64,000 bases of DNA, from NCBI RefSeq assembly GCF_000739935.1, contig NZ_BBJU01000012.1, forward strand, positions 124,001 through 188,000, in the 5' to 3' direction. Made by a program: the position numbers and the translations under genes. The first letter of the stretch is position 1. Every line of letters starts with the position of its first letter. This DNA is from Agrobacterium rubi TR3 = NBRC 13261. GTDB lineage: Bacteria; Pseudomonadota; Alphaproteobacteria; Rhizobiales; Rhizobiaceae. Below the pieces are notes generated by a model, which had not been told where the DNA came from, made no database searches, and saw only the letters and a program-made list of their open reading frames with translations. This document shows positions 18,834 through 29,254 of this stretch, in pieces.

Positions 18834-21662
18834 TCAAGCCTTCGCGGTGCGTGCAGCGGGCAGCGCCGCGACATCGGGATGGGCGATGATGCCGGATGGC
18901 ATGCGGTCGCGCAGTTCGTCTTCCTGCTCGGCCATCACGGCTTTCAGCCGCGATGCGATGCTGGCCTGGCGGTTGTCGGTCATGACCTTCTGGCCGAAGA
19001 GATCGGTCACATAGAAGGTATCGATGACCTTTTCGCCGAAGGTTGTGATACGCGCAGATGTGATGTCGAGCGACAGATCGGCCAGCACTGCCGTCATATC
19101 CGCCAGCAGCCCGGTACGGTCGAGGCATTCCACCTCGATCACCGAGAACTTGTTGGACAGACCGTTCGAGATGGTGACGGACGGCTGAATATGGAAGGTC
19201 TTGCTTTTCTTGCGACCCTTTGTGCGTGTCGCGATGATTTCCGGGATGCGCTTTTTGCCTGCAAGGACCTCTTCTATCATCTTGCCGATGTTGTTGGCGC
19301 GTCGTGTCTCATCCTCATCGATGGGGAATTCGCGGTTGATGAGGATCGTATCCAGCGCGCGCCCATCGGACGTCGTGAAGATTTGCGCATCTGCAATGTT
19401 GGCCCCGGCAGCGGCACAGGCACCCGTGATGATGGACAGCAAGCGCGGATGGTCGGGCGCTAGCACCGTGATTTCGGTGATGGCGTGGAAGGAATGGGTG
19501 CGCACCATGGTGGACAGCGCTTTTTCCTGCTTGTCCGCTTCCCGCAAAAACCGCGTGTGACGGATTTGGTCGTCCAGATCGACGGAGAGAAGATAGGGCT
19601 CGTAATGCAGGCCGGTATATTTGCGCCGTGCCTTCTGGCCCCAATCCGTCAGCGAATCATACAGCGCCTGGCGGGCAATCTTGGCGCGCTCCTTGCGTGA
19701 TGTTTCCGAAAAGCCGCCCGACAACAGAAGCTCTGTTTCGTAATAGAGCGTGCGCAAAAGCTGACCCTTCCAGCCGTTCCACACATCCGGCCCCACAGCC
19801 CTGATGTCGCAGACGGTAAGAATCAGCAGCATTTTCAGCCGCTCCATGGATTGTACCTTGTCGGCAAAGTCGGTGATCGTCTTGCGGTCGTGCAGGTCGC
19901 GGGTCTGCGCCACCATCGACATCAGCAGATGCTGCTCGATCAGCCAGAACACGGTTTCAGTCTGCTTGCTGGTCAGGCGGAACCGCTGGCACAGTTTGCG
20001 CGCCACGCGGGCACCGGCAATGGAGTGATCTTCCTGCCGGCCCTTGGCGACATCATGCAGCAGCACAGCCACATAAAGCGCATCGCGGTCCTCGATCCCC
20101 GGCATCAGCTGGTTGACGAGCGGGTGGGTGTCGACCGCCTGCCCCTTTTCAATTTCCGAGAGAACGGCAACGGATCGGATCAGATGCTCATCCACCGTAT
20201 AATGGTGATACATGTTGAACTGCATCATCGCGACGATCTTGCCGAATTCCGGCATGAACTTGCCCAGAACACCCGCCTCGTTCATGCGCCGAAGCGTCAG
20301 TGCCGGATCGCGTCTGGACGTGAGGATGGAAAGGAAGAGACGGTTCGCCTCTTCGTTTTCGCGAAGTTCGTGGTTGATGAGCGCCATGGAGCGGGTGACG
20401 ACGCGCAGCGCATCCGGATGCAGTTCCAGATTGTTGATGTCGGCTACATGAAACAGCCTGATGATGCTGACGGGGTCGTTGCGGAATACATCGGCATTGG
20501 CGAGCGCAATGCGACCCCGGTCTTCTACGAATTCGTCGGAGCCCGGAATTTTGCGCAGGCGATGGGCAAAGCGGCTGAACACGCCCGACAGGCCGGGCAC
20601 ATCCTTGGCCTGTCGGTCTTCCAGCGCCGCACACAGAATGCGGGTCAGATCGCCTACGTCCTTGGCGACGAGGAAATAGTGTTTCATGAACCGTTCGACG
20701 GCAGACAGGCCCGGGCGCGGCTGGTAGTTCAGCGCCGCTGCGATTTCGCGCTGAATGTCGAAGGACAGCCGTTCTTCGGCCTTGCCGGTGATGAAATGCA
20801 TCTGGCAACGCACCGTCCAGAGGAAATCGTCGGCCTTCTCGAACAGTTTCAGTTCTCGCCTGGAGATGACGCCGAGCTTCACCAATTCGGCCGTATCGCG
20901 CACGTGATAGTAATATTTGGCGATCCAGAACAGCGTGTGCAGATCGCGCAGGCCGCCCTTGCCTTCCTTGACATTGGGCTCGACCAGATAGCGCGTGTCG
21001 CCCGCCTTGCGGTGGCGCTGGTCGCGCTCGGCCAGTTTGGCGGCGATGAATTCCGGGCCGCTACTGGTGACGACTTCGGTTTCGAACCGACGCTCCAGCT
21101 CGTCGGCCAGCGCTTGCTTGCCGCAGATGGCGCGCATTTCGAGAATGGCGGTGCGGATGGTCATATCGGCCTTGGACAGGCGAATGCACTCATCCACCGT
21201 GCGGGTGGCGTGGCCAACCTTGAAGCCTATATCCCAGAGAATATAGAGAACGAACTCGATGGCCTTGTTCATCTCAGCCGTGTTTTTGGGCGGCAGCAGG
21301 AACAGCAGGTCGATATCGGAACCCGGTGCCAGCGTACCGCGGCCATACCCACCAACCGCCGTAATCGCGATCTGCTGGGCATCGTTGGGGTAGCAATGGC
21401 TGCAGGCCAGTTCGTAAAGCACCTCGATCAAGCGGTCCTGAAGCCAGGAAATCCGACGCGCGCAATCGATGCCGCCGCCTTCCGTATCCAGCAGTTCACG
21501 GGCCTTGTCGCGGCCCTGCGCGCTGGCTTTCTTGAAGATCGGCAACAGGTCGGCGCGCACATCGGACACGCGCTGCTCGTCTCCCTGGAAGACGAGTTCG
21601 CATTCCCGCTTCAGTGCATCGACATCCAGTATCGCGGAGAAATCCAGGTCTTTCGTGGCCAT
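18834..21662 (-). CDS. glnD: [Protein-PII] uridylyltransferase / uridylyl-removing enzyme
   Basis: The main nitrogen sensor: it uridylylates PII proteins when glutamine is low and removes UMP when glutamine is high. The 942-residue protein has a nucleotidyltransferase domain with GGYGRG (104-109) and GSDIDLL (114-120), an HD domain with LLHDVAKGR near the middle, and two C-terminal ACT domains (about 725-800 and 835-910) that bind glutamine. An upstream ATG at 21683 directly abuts a 10-bp hairpin and lacks a ribosome site, so the ATG at 21662, matching the family N-terminus, was preferred. Functional partners nearby are rpoN and ptsN. Confidence 0.95.
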   Translation of the reverse strand: MATKDLDFSAILDVDALKRECELVFQGDEQRVSDVRADLLPIFKKASAQGRDKARELLDTEGGGIDCARRISWLQDRLIEVLYELACSHCYPNDAQQIAITAVGGYGRGTLAPGSDIDLLFLLPPKNTAEMNKAIEFVLYILWDIGFKVGHATRTVDECIRLSKADMTIRTAILEMRAICGKQALADELERRFETEVVTSSGPEFIAAKLAERDQRHRKAGDTRYLVEPNVKEGKGGLRDLHTLFWIAKYYYHVRDTAELVKLGVISRRELKLFEKADDFLWTVRCQMHFITGKAEERLSFDIQREIAAALNYQPRPGLSAVERFMKHYFLVAKDVGDLTRILCAALEDRQAKDVPGLSGVFSRFAHRLRKIPGSDEFVEDRGRIALANADVFRNDPVSIIRLFHVADINNLELHPDALRVVTRSMALINHELRENEEANRLFLSILTSRRDPALTLRRMNEAGVLGKFMPEFGKIVAMMQFNMYHHYTVDEHLIRSVAVLSEIEKGQAVDTHPLVNQLMPGIEDRDALYVAVLLHDVAKGRQEDHSIAGARVARKLCQRFRLTSKQTETVFWLIEQHLLMSMVAQTRDLHDRKTITDFADKVQSMERLKMLLILTVCDIRAVGPDVWNGWKGQLLRTLYYETELLLSGGFSETSRKERAKIARQALYDSLTDWGQKARRKYTGLHYEPYLLSVDLDDQIRHTRFLREADKQEKALSTMVRTHSFHAITEITVLAPDHPRLLSIITGACAAAGANIADAQIFTTSDGRALDTILINREFPIDEDETRRANNIGKMIEEVLAGKKRIPEIIATRTKGRKKSKTFHIQPSVTISNGLSNKFSVIEVECLDRTGLLADMTAVLADLSLDITSARITTFGEKVIDTFYVTDLFGQKVMTDNRQASIASRLKAVMAEQEDELRDRMPSGIIAHPDVAALPAARTAKA

Positions 21663-21684
21663 TGATGCCGATATCCATTTCATA

Positions 21685-21709
21685 AGGGCTATGCTTTTGG
21701 CATAGCCCT
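21685..21709 (-). other. Hairpin in the mutS-glnD gap, next to the first glnD ATG
   Basis: A 10-bp perfect stem (AGGGCTATGC / GCATAGCCCT) with a 5-nt loop ends one base before the ATG at 21683. It could be an end-of-mutS processing site or a translational control element for glnD. No T-run follows. Confidence 0.6.
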
Positions 21710-21785
21710 ATAACGATTTTAGGGCGTGATGGACAGCGTATCTCAAAAGGTTACAACGTCCCTTCACAAGGGGGCACTGTAAGGC

Positions 21786-24509
21786 TCAAGCCTTGCCAAG
21801 TTGTTTCTTGAGCGCATAAAGCGCATCGAGCGCCTCACGCGGGGTCATTTCATCCGGGTTGAGCGCCTTGAGCGCCTTGAGCGCCTCGTCCACCTTGGAG
21901 TTTCCGCTGTTGCGGTTTTCCTCACGCCGCACGGCGATCTGGAACAGCGGCAGATCATCGATCAGCTGGCTTGCCGGGTTCTTGCGGTCGGCATCTTCCA
22001 GCTGGGTCAGAACTGCGCGTGCCCGCTCAACGACGGAAGCCGGAAGGCCGGCAAGCTTTGCAACCTGGATGCCATAGGAGCGATCCGCCGCACCCGGCCC
22101 CACTTCGTGCAGGAAGATCACGTCGCCTTCCCACTCGCGGACCTTCATGGTGGCGTTGGACAGACGCCCCAGCTTTTCCGACAGCACCGTCAATTCATGG
22201 AAGTGGGTGGCAAACAGACCACGGCAGCGGTTAACCTCGTGCAGATGTTCCACCGCCGCCCAGGCAATCGAGAGACCGTCGAAGGTTGCCGTACCGCGAC
22301 CGATTTCGTCCAGAATGACCAGCGATCGATCCGTCGCCTGATTGAGGATGGCGGCGGTTTCCACCATCTCCACCATGAAAGTGGAGCGCCCCCGCGCCAG
22401 ATCATCCGACGCACCGACGCGGGAAAACAGCCGGTCGACAATGCCAATATGAGCCGCTTCCGCCGGAACGAATGAGCCGATCTGGCCTAAAATGGCGATG
22501 AGCGCATTCTGGCGCAGGAAGGTCGATTTACCGCCCATGTTCGGGCCGGTCAGCAGCCAGATCGCGCCGTTGCGATTTCCGTTGACCGCGGAGAGATCGC
22601 AATGATTGGCGATGAACGGGCCTGACGATTGGCGGCGCAGCGCCTGCTCCACCACCGGGTGGCGACCGCCCTTGATGTTGAACATCATGGAGCCATCGAT
22701 CACCGGGCGGCAATAGGCCTGCTCGGCGGCAAGGTGGGCAAGGCTTGTGGCGACATCAATCCTTGCAAGCGCAAGGGCACCTGCCTTGATGGCTTCGGCG
22801 TGCGACACGACCGCCCGCACCATCTCCTCAAACGCCTGCAATTCGATTGTCAGAGCCTGCGAGGCAGCATTGGCAATGCGGCTTTCGAGGTCAGCAAGCT
22901 CCGTCGTGGTAAAGCGCATGGCACCGGCCATGGTCTGGCGGTGGATGAAGCGGGCCTTGGCCTCGTCACCTGTCATCATCACATCGGCATTGCCTGCGGT
23001 GACCTCGATGAAATAGCCCAGCACATTGTTGTGCTTGATCTTCAGCGACTTGATGCCCGTCTCTTCGGCATATTGCAGTTGCAGCCCGGCAATCACCCGG
23101 CGGGATTGGTCGCGCAGCGCCCTGATCTCATCCAGCTCCGGATTGGAGCCCTCCCGCACGAAACCGCCATCGCGTTTCAGCAACGGCAACTCGTCGGCAA
23201 GTGTCGCGCTCAGCATTGCTTCCAGCGGTGTGGGAAGCGCTTTCAGCGCCGCAAGTGCCTCGGCCAGCTCATCCGGCAACAGGCCGTGATCCAGCAGTTC
23301 CGCAACATTGGTGGCGGCAGAAAGTCCGAGCCTAATGGCGCCGATGTCGCGTGGCCCGCCGCGATCCAATGCCAGCCGTGACAGCGCACGCGGCATGTCC
23401 GCCACCTGCTTCAATGCATCGCGCAAGCCGTCCGACAGCGACACGTCATCCAGCAGATAGGCGACCGCATCCAGCCGCGCATTGATCTTTTCGGCATCGG
23501 TCAGCGGCGACATCAGTCGCTCGGCCAGAAGTCGCGCGCCGCCACCCGTCACCGTGCGGTTGATGGCGTGCAGCAGCGATCCATCGCGTTCGCCAGACAG
23601 CGTCTTGGTCAGCTCCAGATTGGCGCGGGTAGCAGGATCGATGAAGAGTGTGGAGGCCGCACTTTCCCGTTCGGGTGCCGCCAAGGGCGGGCGCTCGGCA
23701 ATCTGGGTTTTTTCGACATAGGCGACGGCAGCAGCCGCAGCTGCCATTTCGACACGGGAAAACGTGCCGAAACCATCCAGCGTGGTGACGCCGAAATAGC
23801 GGGCGACACGGCCTTCTGCGGTGGCACTATCGAACAGAACGGCGGGCTGCGGCACGGCAACGCGACCCAGAACGTCGAACACCGCCTTCAGTTCTTCATC
23901 GTGAAACAGGCTGTCGGCAACGATCAACTCGCGCGGATCGATCCGCCAGATATCCGCCAGAAGCCGTGTCAGTGTCGTCTCGGCCAGGCGAAAAACGCCG
24001 GTGGAGATATCGATCCAGGCCAGCGCAAATTGCGCTTCCGCACTGCCCCTGATACGGGCCAGCGCCATCAGGTAATTCGATTCCGTGGGCGACAGCAGCT
24101 TTTCTTCCGTCAGCGTTCCGGGCGTTACCAGACGCACCACATCACGCCGCACCACGGATTTCGAGCCGCGCTTCTTGGCCTCTGCCGGGTCTTCGGTCTG
24201 CTCGCAGACCGCCACGCGATAGCCGCGCAGGATGAGCTTCTGGAGATAATCATCGGCTGCATGCACCGGCACGCCGCACATGGGAATATCCTGGCCCAGA
24301 TGCTGGCCGCGTTTGGTCAGCGTGATCCCGAGCGCGCGTGACGCTTCTGCCGCATCATCGAAGAACAGCTCGTAGAAATCGCCCATGCGATAGAACAGCA
24401 GCGAACCGGGGTTGTTCGCCTTGATCTCGATATATTGCTCCATCATCGGAGTGGCCGACGCGCGGCTCTCTTCGGAAATGAGCGAGGCGGTGGAATGAAC
24501 GTCCGTCAA
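21786..24509 (-). CDS. mutS: DNA mismatch repair protein MutS
   Basis: Recognises mismatches and starts repair. The 907-residue protein has the mismatch-reading Phe-x-Glu motif in GDFYELF (Phe45, Glu47), the connector, core and clamp domains, and an ATPase with Walker [10 protein letters not shown] at about 655-663 and a DEIGRGT Walker B. The length is normal for alphaproteobacteria. The start is the TTG at 24509, because stops lie just upstream and no ATG precedes the conserved part. Located between olsB and glnD on the same strand. Confidence 0.96.
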   Translation of the reverse strand: MTDVHSTASLISEESRASATPMMEQYIEIKANNPGSLLFYRMGDFYELFFDDAAEASRALGITLTKRGQHLGQDIPMCGVPVHAADDYLQKLILRGYRVAVCEQTEDPAEAKKRGSKSVVRRDVVRLVTPGTLTEEKLLSPTESNYLMALARIRGSAEAQFALAWIDISTGVFRLAETTLTRLLADIWRIDPRELIVADSLFHDEELKAVFDVLGRVAVPQPAVLFDSATAEGRVARYFGVTTLDGFGTFSRVEMAAAAAAVAYVEKTQIAERPPLAAPERESAASTLFIDPATRANLELTKTLSGERDGSLLHAINRTVTGGGARLLAERLMSPLTDAEKINARLDAVAYLLDDVSLSDGLRDALKQVADMPRALSRLALDRGGPRDIGAIRLGLSAATNVAELLDHGLLPDELAEALAALKALPTPLEAMLSATLADELPLLKRDGGFVREGSNPELDEIRALRDQSRRVIAGLQLQYAEETGIKSLKIKHNNVLGYFIEVTAGNADVMMTGDEAKARFIHRQTMAGAMRFTTTELADLESRIANAASQALTIELQAFEEMVRAVVSHAEAIKAGALALARIDVATSLAHLAAEQAYCRPVIDGSMMFNIKGGRHPVVEQALRRQSSGPFIANHCDLSAVNGNRNGAIWLLTGPNMGGKSTFLRQNALIAILGQIGSFVPAEAAHIGIVDRLFSRVGASDDLARGRSTFMVEMVETAAILNQATDRSLVILDEIGRGTATFDGLSIAWAAVEHLHEVNRCRGLFATHFHELTVLSEKLGRLSNATMKVREWEGDVIFLHEVGPGAADRSYGIQVAKLAGLPASVVERARAVLTQLEDADRKNPASQLIDDLPLFQIAVRREENRNSGNSKVDEALKALKALNPDEMTPREALDALYALKKQLGKA

Positions 24510-24616
24510 TGGCTTTTCAATATCGCTGTGGTTTAAGGGAAACGAGCGCAGAGACTACCGGTCCCGCTCCTTCACCACAACACATTCAAGCCGCCTGCCC
24601 ACAGGAAGCTTTCGGC

Positions 24617-25498
24617 TCAGCCGTTGAAGCGGTAGGCTTCGCCACCGTAATAGGTGATGTAGCGCCCGGCAATCGAGGAAACCGGCAGGATGACGAGAAC
24701 ATCCGTCGTGTTGAACGCATGGTCAACAACGGCACCGGCACCGAACATGGCGCCGAGCCGCATATAGCCCTTGATGAGTGGCGGCATACCGGCCAGCGCC
24801 TTGCGCGGATTGATCGCCTCCATCGGCATCATGTCCATTTCGCGGTAGAGTTCCGGCAAGGCCTGCGCCGACCAGTCGCCCTTTGCGCCGCAGGTGTGGT
24901 GCAGGAACGACAGCGCCAGGGCATGCGCCTCCGGCTGCACGCCGGGAAAGGACGCACAACCGATCATCGCGTCCATGCGGTGCCGGACCGCGTAGGCCCA
25001 ATTGCCCTGCCACAGCAGCTCGACAGTTCTTTTCGTGCGATATTGCGGTAGAACGCAGGAGCGGCCCAGCTCCATGAAGCGCTTGCCCGCATGGCGGGCA
25101 ATCAGTCCTTCGATGTCGAATTCGCTCGCCGAATAAAAACCATTATAGGCAAAGGCGGTTTCCTGGCGCAGCAGGCGGTAGGTGCCGACGATCTGGTCTT
25201 CCGGGTCGCCCTCGATGGAATTGTCCAGCACCAGCAGATGGTCGCAGACGGCGTCGAAGGCATCGACGTCCCGGTTGCGACGCATGGCATCTGCGGGAAG
25301 CCGCGCGCCCATCTCCTCTACGAACACGCGAAAGCGCACGTGCTGTGCCGCATCGATTTCGCGGTCGTTTCGGGCAAGCCGCGTTTCCAGCGGGCCGATA
25401 CGCCCAAAGACATCGTCATTGCGCGTCTGCGAAACGGGCGCGATATGTGCGATGACATTGCGCTCGCGAATGTCGTGTTCAAGAATTTCCGTGACCAT
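24617..25498 (-). CDS. olsB: L-ornithine N-alpha-acyltransferase (OlsB-like)
   Basis: A 293-residue GNAT-related (hemolysin/autoinducer-synthase-like) acyltransferase. It uses 3-hydroxyacyl-ACP to acylate ornithine, giving lyso-ornithine lipid, the first step of the phosphate-free membrane lipid. Conserved stretches include RFRVFVEEMGA and MELGRSCVLPQYRTKR. Rhizobial OlsB is about 296 residues, so the ATG at 25498 was preferred over the GTG at 25543. The position beside mutS matches Sinorhizobium and Agrobacterium as far as remembered. The second enzyme, OlsA, is probably encoded at 12.2 kb. Confidence 0.88.
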   Translation of the reverse strand: MVTEILEHDIRERNVIAHIAPVSQTRNDDVFGRIGPLETRLARNDREIDAAQHVRFRVFVEEMGARLPADAMRRNRDVDAFDAVCDHLLVLDNSIEGDPEDQIVGTYRLLRQETAFAYNGFYSASEFDIEGLIARHAGKRFMELGRSCVLPQYRTKRTVELLWQGNWAYAVRHRMDAMIGCASFPGVQPEAHALALSFLHHTCGAKGDWSAQALPELYREMDMMPMEAINPRKALAGMPPLIKGYMRLGAMFGAGAVVDHAFNTTDVLVILPVSSIAGRYITYYGGEAYRFNG

Positions 25499-25596
25499 GG
25501 AGAATCGCCCCACCACCGTTTCGTTCTGGCTGTCATAAATCACTTCTTGACGACAAAACAGTGACAGTTAGCCGCGTAACGGGCAGCGGATCAACT

Positions 25597-27849
25597 CTAA
25601 AAAACACCGGTGCGTTTTTGCGGAAACAGACGCAGCACCTCTTCGATCAAACGCTTCGGTTCCACTGGTTTGGCCAGCACGGTGCTGATACCGCCAGCGA
25701 GCAGCGCCGATTGTGTATCCGGCGTCGTATCACCGCTCAGCACCATGATCGGCACCGTCTTGTGCCCTTTCAACGACACGCACAAACGCGGCAGCACCTC
25801 CAGCCCATCGCCGTGTGGCATGTGCAGATCGGAAATGACCAGATCAGGCAATGGCCCCGCATCCACCGAAAGCGCTTTTGTCAGCGCGTCGAAATCGCCG
25901 ACCATCCGCACATGACAACCGGATTTTTCAAGAACGGCGCGCAGGATGCGGGCGTTGACGGGATCGTCCTCGGCCACGAGCACATCCAGCTCCCCGGATG
26001 TGTCATCGAGCGCGATGGAAAAACCAAAGCCGGGATGCTGGTTGTCGTTGATGGCATCGCGCCGTTCCAGACCACGCAGACGACCGCACAGAACATCCGT
26101 CAGCGACTTCTCGCGCAGCGGACGGATCAGCCAGGCGTCGAACTCGTCCTGTGGCTGCGACGCGCGCTCCTCCGGGTTGACCAGCAATATCTGGCGAACG
26201 GTGCGGCCCGATGCGGTGGGCCAGTCTTTCAAGGCATCTTTGAATTGCGACGCGACACGGTGGTCGATGATGATGTCGGTGACATCGGCAACGGCGTTCG
26301 GGGTTCGAAGCTTGGCAGCTTTCAACTGCCGTGGCGTCGAAACCAATGTGCAGACACCACCCAGCGCCCGGATCGCATCGCCGGTGGCCGTTGCGGCGAC
26401 ACCAGCCGGTGCCAGAAGCAAAACGTTGGAGTTGCGAAGAGCGCTCACGCGGCTCGATGGCCCGTTGGAGGCAGGCGCAGAGGCAGGTTTGAACGTTGCG
26501 GTAAACACGCTGCCCTCGCCCTTTTTGCTCGCCACCGTCAGCCCGCCGCCGAATTCCCGGATAATACGGGCCGATATGGCAAGGCCCAAGCCCGTACCGG
26601 CGCTCTTGTGCGATGTGGAGCCTGCCTGTTCGAACTCACCGAAGATGCGCGCCTGTTCCGCCTTGCCGATGCCGGGGCCGGTATCCTGCACGGCGATCGA
26701 AAGCGCATCGTCCACCATGGATGCCCGCACCAGCACCCCGCCCTTTGCCGTGAACTTCACTGCGTTGCCGATGAGGTTGAACAGCACCTGGCGCAGACGT
26801 GCGGGATCGAAATCCAGATAGTCCGGAACGTCAGCCGACACGATGGAGGCGATTTCGATGCCTTTTTCGTGGGCGCGATGGGAGAGCATTTCCACCACGC
26901 TTTCGATGAGTTGGCGCAGGTTTTCCGCTCGTGGGTTGAGCCTGAACCGCCCGGCCTCCATGGTGGAAAAATCCAGGAGATCCTCGACAAGCTGCACCAG
27001 CGACTGGCCGGACTGGCGCATCCCATCCAGATAATTGTGCTGTTCTTTCGTGAGTTTGGTCTGCGACAGAAGGTGGTTCATACCGAGAATGCCCGACAGC
27101 GGCAGGCGGATCTCGTGGCTGACGGTGGCTAAAAGCCTGCCCTTGGCAGCATTGGCGTTTTCCGCCCGCAGCCGTGCATCTTCGCGGGTTCTGAGCGCCG
27201 CGCGCTCGTCGGTCACATCACGGGCAAGGCTGCTGATGACCAGACGGCTGCTGGCCGGATCGTTTGCCACCACATCATGCCATGTGAAAATGCGCTGGCC
27301 ATAGGGCGTGGCGATCTCGACATCGTAGCAATGGGCCTTGCCGCCTGGGCGAAAGGCGATGCCGATTTCCTCGCAGGTTTTGCCAACCGGGTCGGTGCAA
27401 CCGGTCATTTCGCAAAAGGCGGCATTGGTCTGGAGAATGCGCCGGTCCATATCACGTGTGACGACAAGATCGCCCATGGCCTCGTGGATTTCCGCCATCA
27501 GGGCCGCGTTCTGGCGGTGGCGGGCATCGACAATTCTCGCGTCACGCATCGACGCCTGACGCAGCATGGAGGACCGTACCATCATGTAAAAACCGCAGGA
27601 CACGCAGATCGTGACCGACAGCGCTGCCATATACAGCGCGACGTTGCCGCCCAGATAGACGGCGCTCGCAAAGGCAAAACCGCACCCCGCCGTAAACAGC
27701 GTCATCGCCCGCAAAAGGCGAATATAAAAACGTGATGTTTGCTGCCCTGCCGTCGCTTCAACGGTGGGCGCTTTCACCGGAGCTGCGTTCGCCTCGACAG
27801 GGTCGAACGTTTCGGAAAGCCGGTCTTTCAGTTTCGCCAATTCGCTCAT
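25597..27849 (-). CDS. Hybrid sensor histidine kinase with a degenerate and an intact receiver domain
   Basis: A 750-residue inner-membrane sensor. Two adjacent membrane spans (about 48-92) leave almost no periplasmic loop. A PAS-like domain follows (about 113-225), then HisKA with phospho-acceptor His245 (SHEIRLPL), HATPase with Asn362 and the G-box DTGPGIG (389-395), a receiver-like segment (about 475-590) without the acidic pair, and a full receiver (about 622-740) with Glu627/Asp628, phospho-acceptor Asp674 and Lys727. The signal is unknown. No response-regulator gene is adjacent, so output may pass to a phosphotransfer protein or an unlinked regulator. Confidence 0.9.
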   Translation of the reverse strand: MSELAKLKDRLSETFDPVEANAAPVKAPTVEATAGQQTSRFYIRLLRAMTLFTAGCGFAFASAVYLGGNVALYMAALSVTICVSCGFYMMVRSSMLRQASMRDARIVDARHRQNAALMAEIHEAMGDLVVTRDMDRRILQTNAAFCEMTGCTDPVGKTCEEIGIAFRPGGKAHCYDVEIATPYGQRIFTWHDVVANDPASSRLVISSLARDVTDERAALRTREDARLRAENANAAKGRLLATVSHEIRLPLSGILGMNHLLSQTKLTKEQHNYLDGMRQSGQSLVQLVEDLLDFSTMEAGRFRLNPRAENLRQLIESVVEMLSHRAHEKGIEIASIVSADVPDYLDFDPARLRQVLFNLIGNAVKFTAKGGVLVRASMVDDALSIAVQDTGPGIGKAEQARIFGEFEQAGSTSHKSAGTGLGLAISARIIREFGGGLTVASKKGEGSVFTATFKPASAPASNGPSSRVSALRNSNVLLLAPAGVAATATGDAIRALGGVCTLVSTPRQLKAAKLRTPNAVADVTDIIIDHRVASQFKDALKDWPTASGRTVRQILLVNPEERASQPQDEFDAWLIRPLREKSLTDVLCGRLRGLERRDAINDNQHPGFGFSIALDDTSGELDVLVAEDDPVNARILRAVLEKSGCHVRMVGDFDALTKALSVDAGPLPDLVISDLHMPHGDGLEVLPRLCVSLKGHKTVPIMVLSGDTTPDTQSALLAGGISTVLAKPVEPKRLIEEVLRLFPQKRTGVF

Positions 27850-27905
27850 ACTGCCAGCCTTAGCATGGCAGCTGTTTTGATTGACTTGGCGGATAGGCTA
27901 AAATT

Positions 27906-28394
27906 TTAGCTTTTCTTCGCTCTCGCGTGAAGAATTTCATCGAGAATGACGCAGGCTGCACCAATCGTGATGAAAGAATCCGCCAGATTGAACACCGCAA
28001 ACGACCATGTCTGCGTGTGAAACAATACGTAATCGATGACGTGGCCGTATAAAAACCGGTCGAAGATATTTCCGGCGGCACCGGCGATGATCAGCGCGAA
28101 GCCTAAATGCGCGAAGGTGCGATCTGCATCGGTCTTGCGCCATAACCAGATGACGAAGCCGACGATCACAAGCCGCATGGTCACGATGAACCAGCCTTCC
28201 ATGCCCGACAGCATCGAAAAGGCGACCCCAAGATTATAGGTGCGGTAGAGCGCCAGAAACGGCACGACCGGCACCATCTCCTGCAAGGGAAGATAGGCTT
28301 CGACCAGAAGCTTGACGATCTGGTCGGTAATCAGCGCGATGACGATAAGGGCGACGGCCGGAACGGGTTTGGAAAACAGGGCAGGCTTTGCCAT
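27906..28394 (-). CDS. lspA: Lipoprotein signal peptidase (signal peptidase II)
   Basis: An inner-membrane aspartyl protease that cuts prolipoproteins before the lipidated cysteine. The 162-residue protein has four membrane spans and the two catalytic aspartates, Asp121 (HVIDYV) and Asp139 (NLADS). The start ATG overlaps the stop of the upstream RNA methyltransferase by one base (TGATG), so translation is probably coupled. Lnt, which acts after LspA, is encoded at 6.1 kb. Confidence 0.96.
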   Translation of the reverse strand: MAKPALFSKPVPAVALIVIALITDQIVKLLVEAYLPLQEMVPVVPFLALYRTYNLGVAFSMLSGMEGWFIVTMRLVIVGFVIWLWRKTDADRTFAHLGFALIIAGAAGNIFDRFLYGHVIDYVLFHTQTWSFAVFNLADSFITIGAACVILDEILHARAKKS

Positions 28395-29254
28395 CAGGTC
28401 ACCGGAGAAAGTTCGAGAAGATGGCGGCGGGCTTCAAACAGCATGACACCGGTTGCAATCGCCAGATTGAGCGAGTCGGCACGCCCCTGCTGGGGAATGC
28501 GCGCCAGTTGGTCGGCCTTGGACGCAAGCTCCGGCGGCAGACCGGATTGCTCATTGCCCATCAACAGCACCGTCGGCTTCTTTTTGTAGTCGATGGTTCT
28601 GTAATCCACCGACCCGGCAAGATGGGTGGCGACGACGCTGACACCGGCTGATTTTTTCCAGCTCAGAAACTCGTCCACACTGGCATGTGCGACGGCGATC
28701 GCAAAGACCGAACCCATGGTGGCACGCACCGTTTCCAGCGAGAACGGGTCGGTGCAATCGCCCAGCAGGATGACGCCGGATGCACCCGCGGCATCCGCCG
28801 TGCGGATGACAGTGCCGAGATTGCCGGGGTCGCGCACCCTGTCGAGCGCGATATAGGTCTGGCCAGCTTCCGGGTGGATGTCCTTCAGATCAGTCCATTT
28901 CTGATCGAAAATGCCCACCACCATCTGCGGATTGTCGCGACGGGTGATGGAGGACAGGATTTTTTCGGTCACTTCAAGAACGAGCCCGCCCTTGGCAACC
29001 GTCTTTGCCGCCACCTGCTCGACCAGAGGTTTGCCCTTGGCATTTTTGGCGTAAACCAGCGTGCGGATCGTCCAGCCCAGTTCCAGCGCATCGATTACCA
29101 GCTTCAGACCCTCGGCCATGAAGGTGCCGGTTTCTTCCCGGCCCTTTTTCTGGGTCAGGTTCTTGATGTCCTTGATGATGGGGTTGGCGAGGCTGGTCAC
29201 CTCCTTGACCTGCCCTACCCGGCCCGGACGGTTTTCACGGCGGTCATCGATCAT
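28394..29254 (-). CDS. SpoU/TrmH-family RNA 2'-O-methyltransferase
   Basis: A 286-residue SPOUT-class methyltransferase. The three family motifs are visible: [16 protein letters not shown] (about 142-157), [11 protein letters not shown] and the C-terminal [15 protein letters not shown], which form the SAM-binding knot. An N-terminal RNA-binding (SpoU_sub_bind) region covers about residues 40-110. The RNA target (rRNA or tRNA) cannot be told from sequence. It overlaps its upstream neighbour by 4 bases (ATGA) and lspA by one base, so the three genes form a tightly coupled operon. Confidence 0.92.
   Translation of the reverse strand: MIDDRRENRPGRVGQVKEVTSLANPIIKDIKNLTQKKGREETGTFMAEGLKLVIDALELGWTIRTLVYAKNAKGKPLVEQVAAKTVAKGGLVLEVTEKILSSITRRDNPQMVVGIFDQKWTDLKDIHPEAGQTYIALDRVRDPGNLGTVIRTADAAGASGVILLGDCTDPFSLETVRATMGSVFAIAVAHASVDEFLSWKKSAGVSVVATHLAGSVDYRTIDYKKKPTVLLMGNEQSGLPPELASKADQLARIPQQGRADSLNLAIATGVMLFEARRHLLELSPVT

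Noticed and set aside
19851-21665. 604-codon open frame opposite glnD
   Set aside because: Antisense artefact of GC-rich coding; composition is unnatural and glnD has all its domains intact.
25561-27132. 523-codon open frame opposite the hybrid kinase
   Set aside because: Mirror frame of the kinase gene; no domain or ribosome site supports it.
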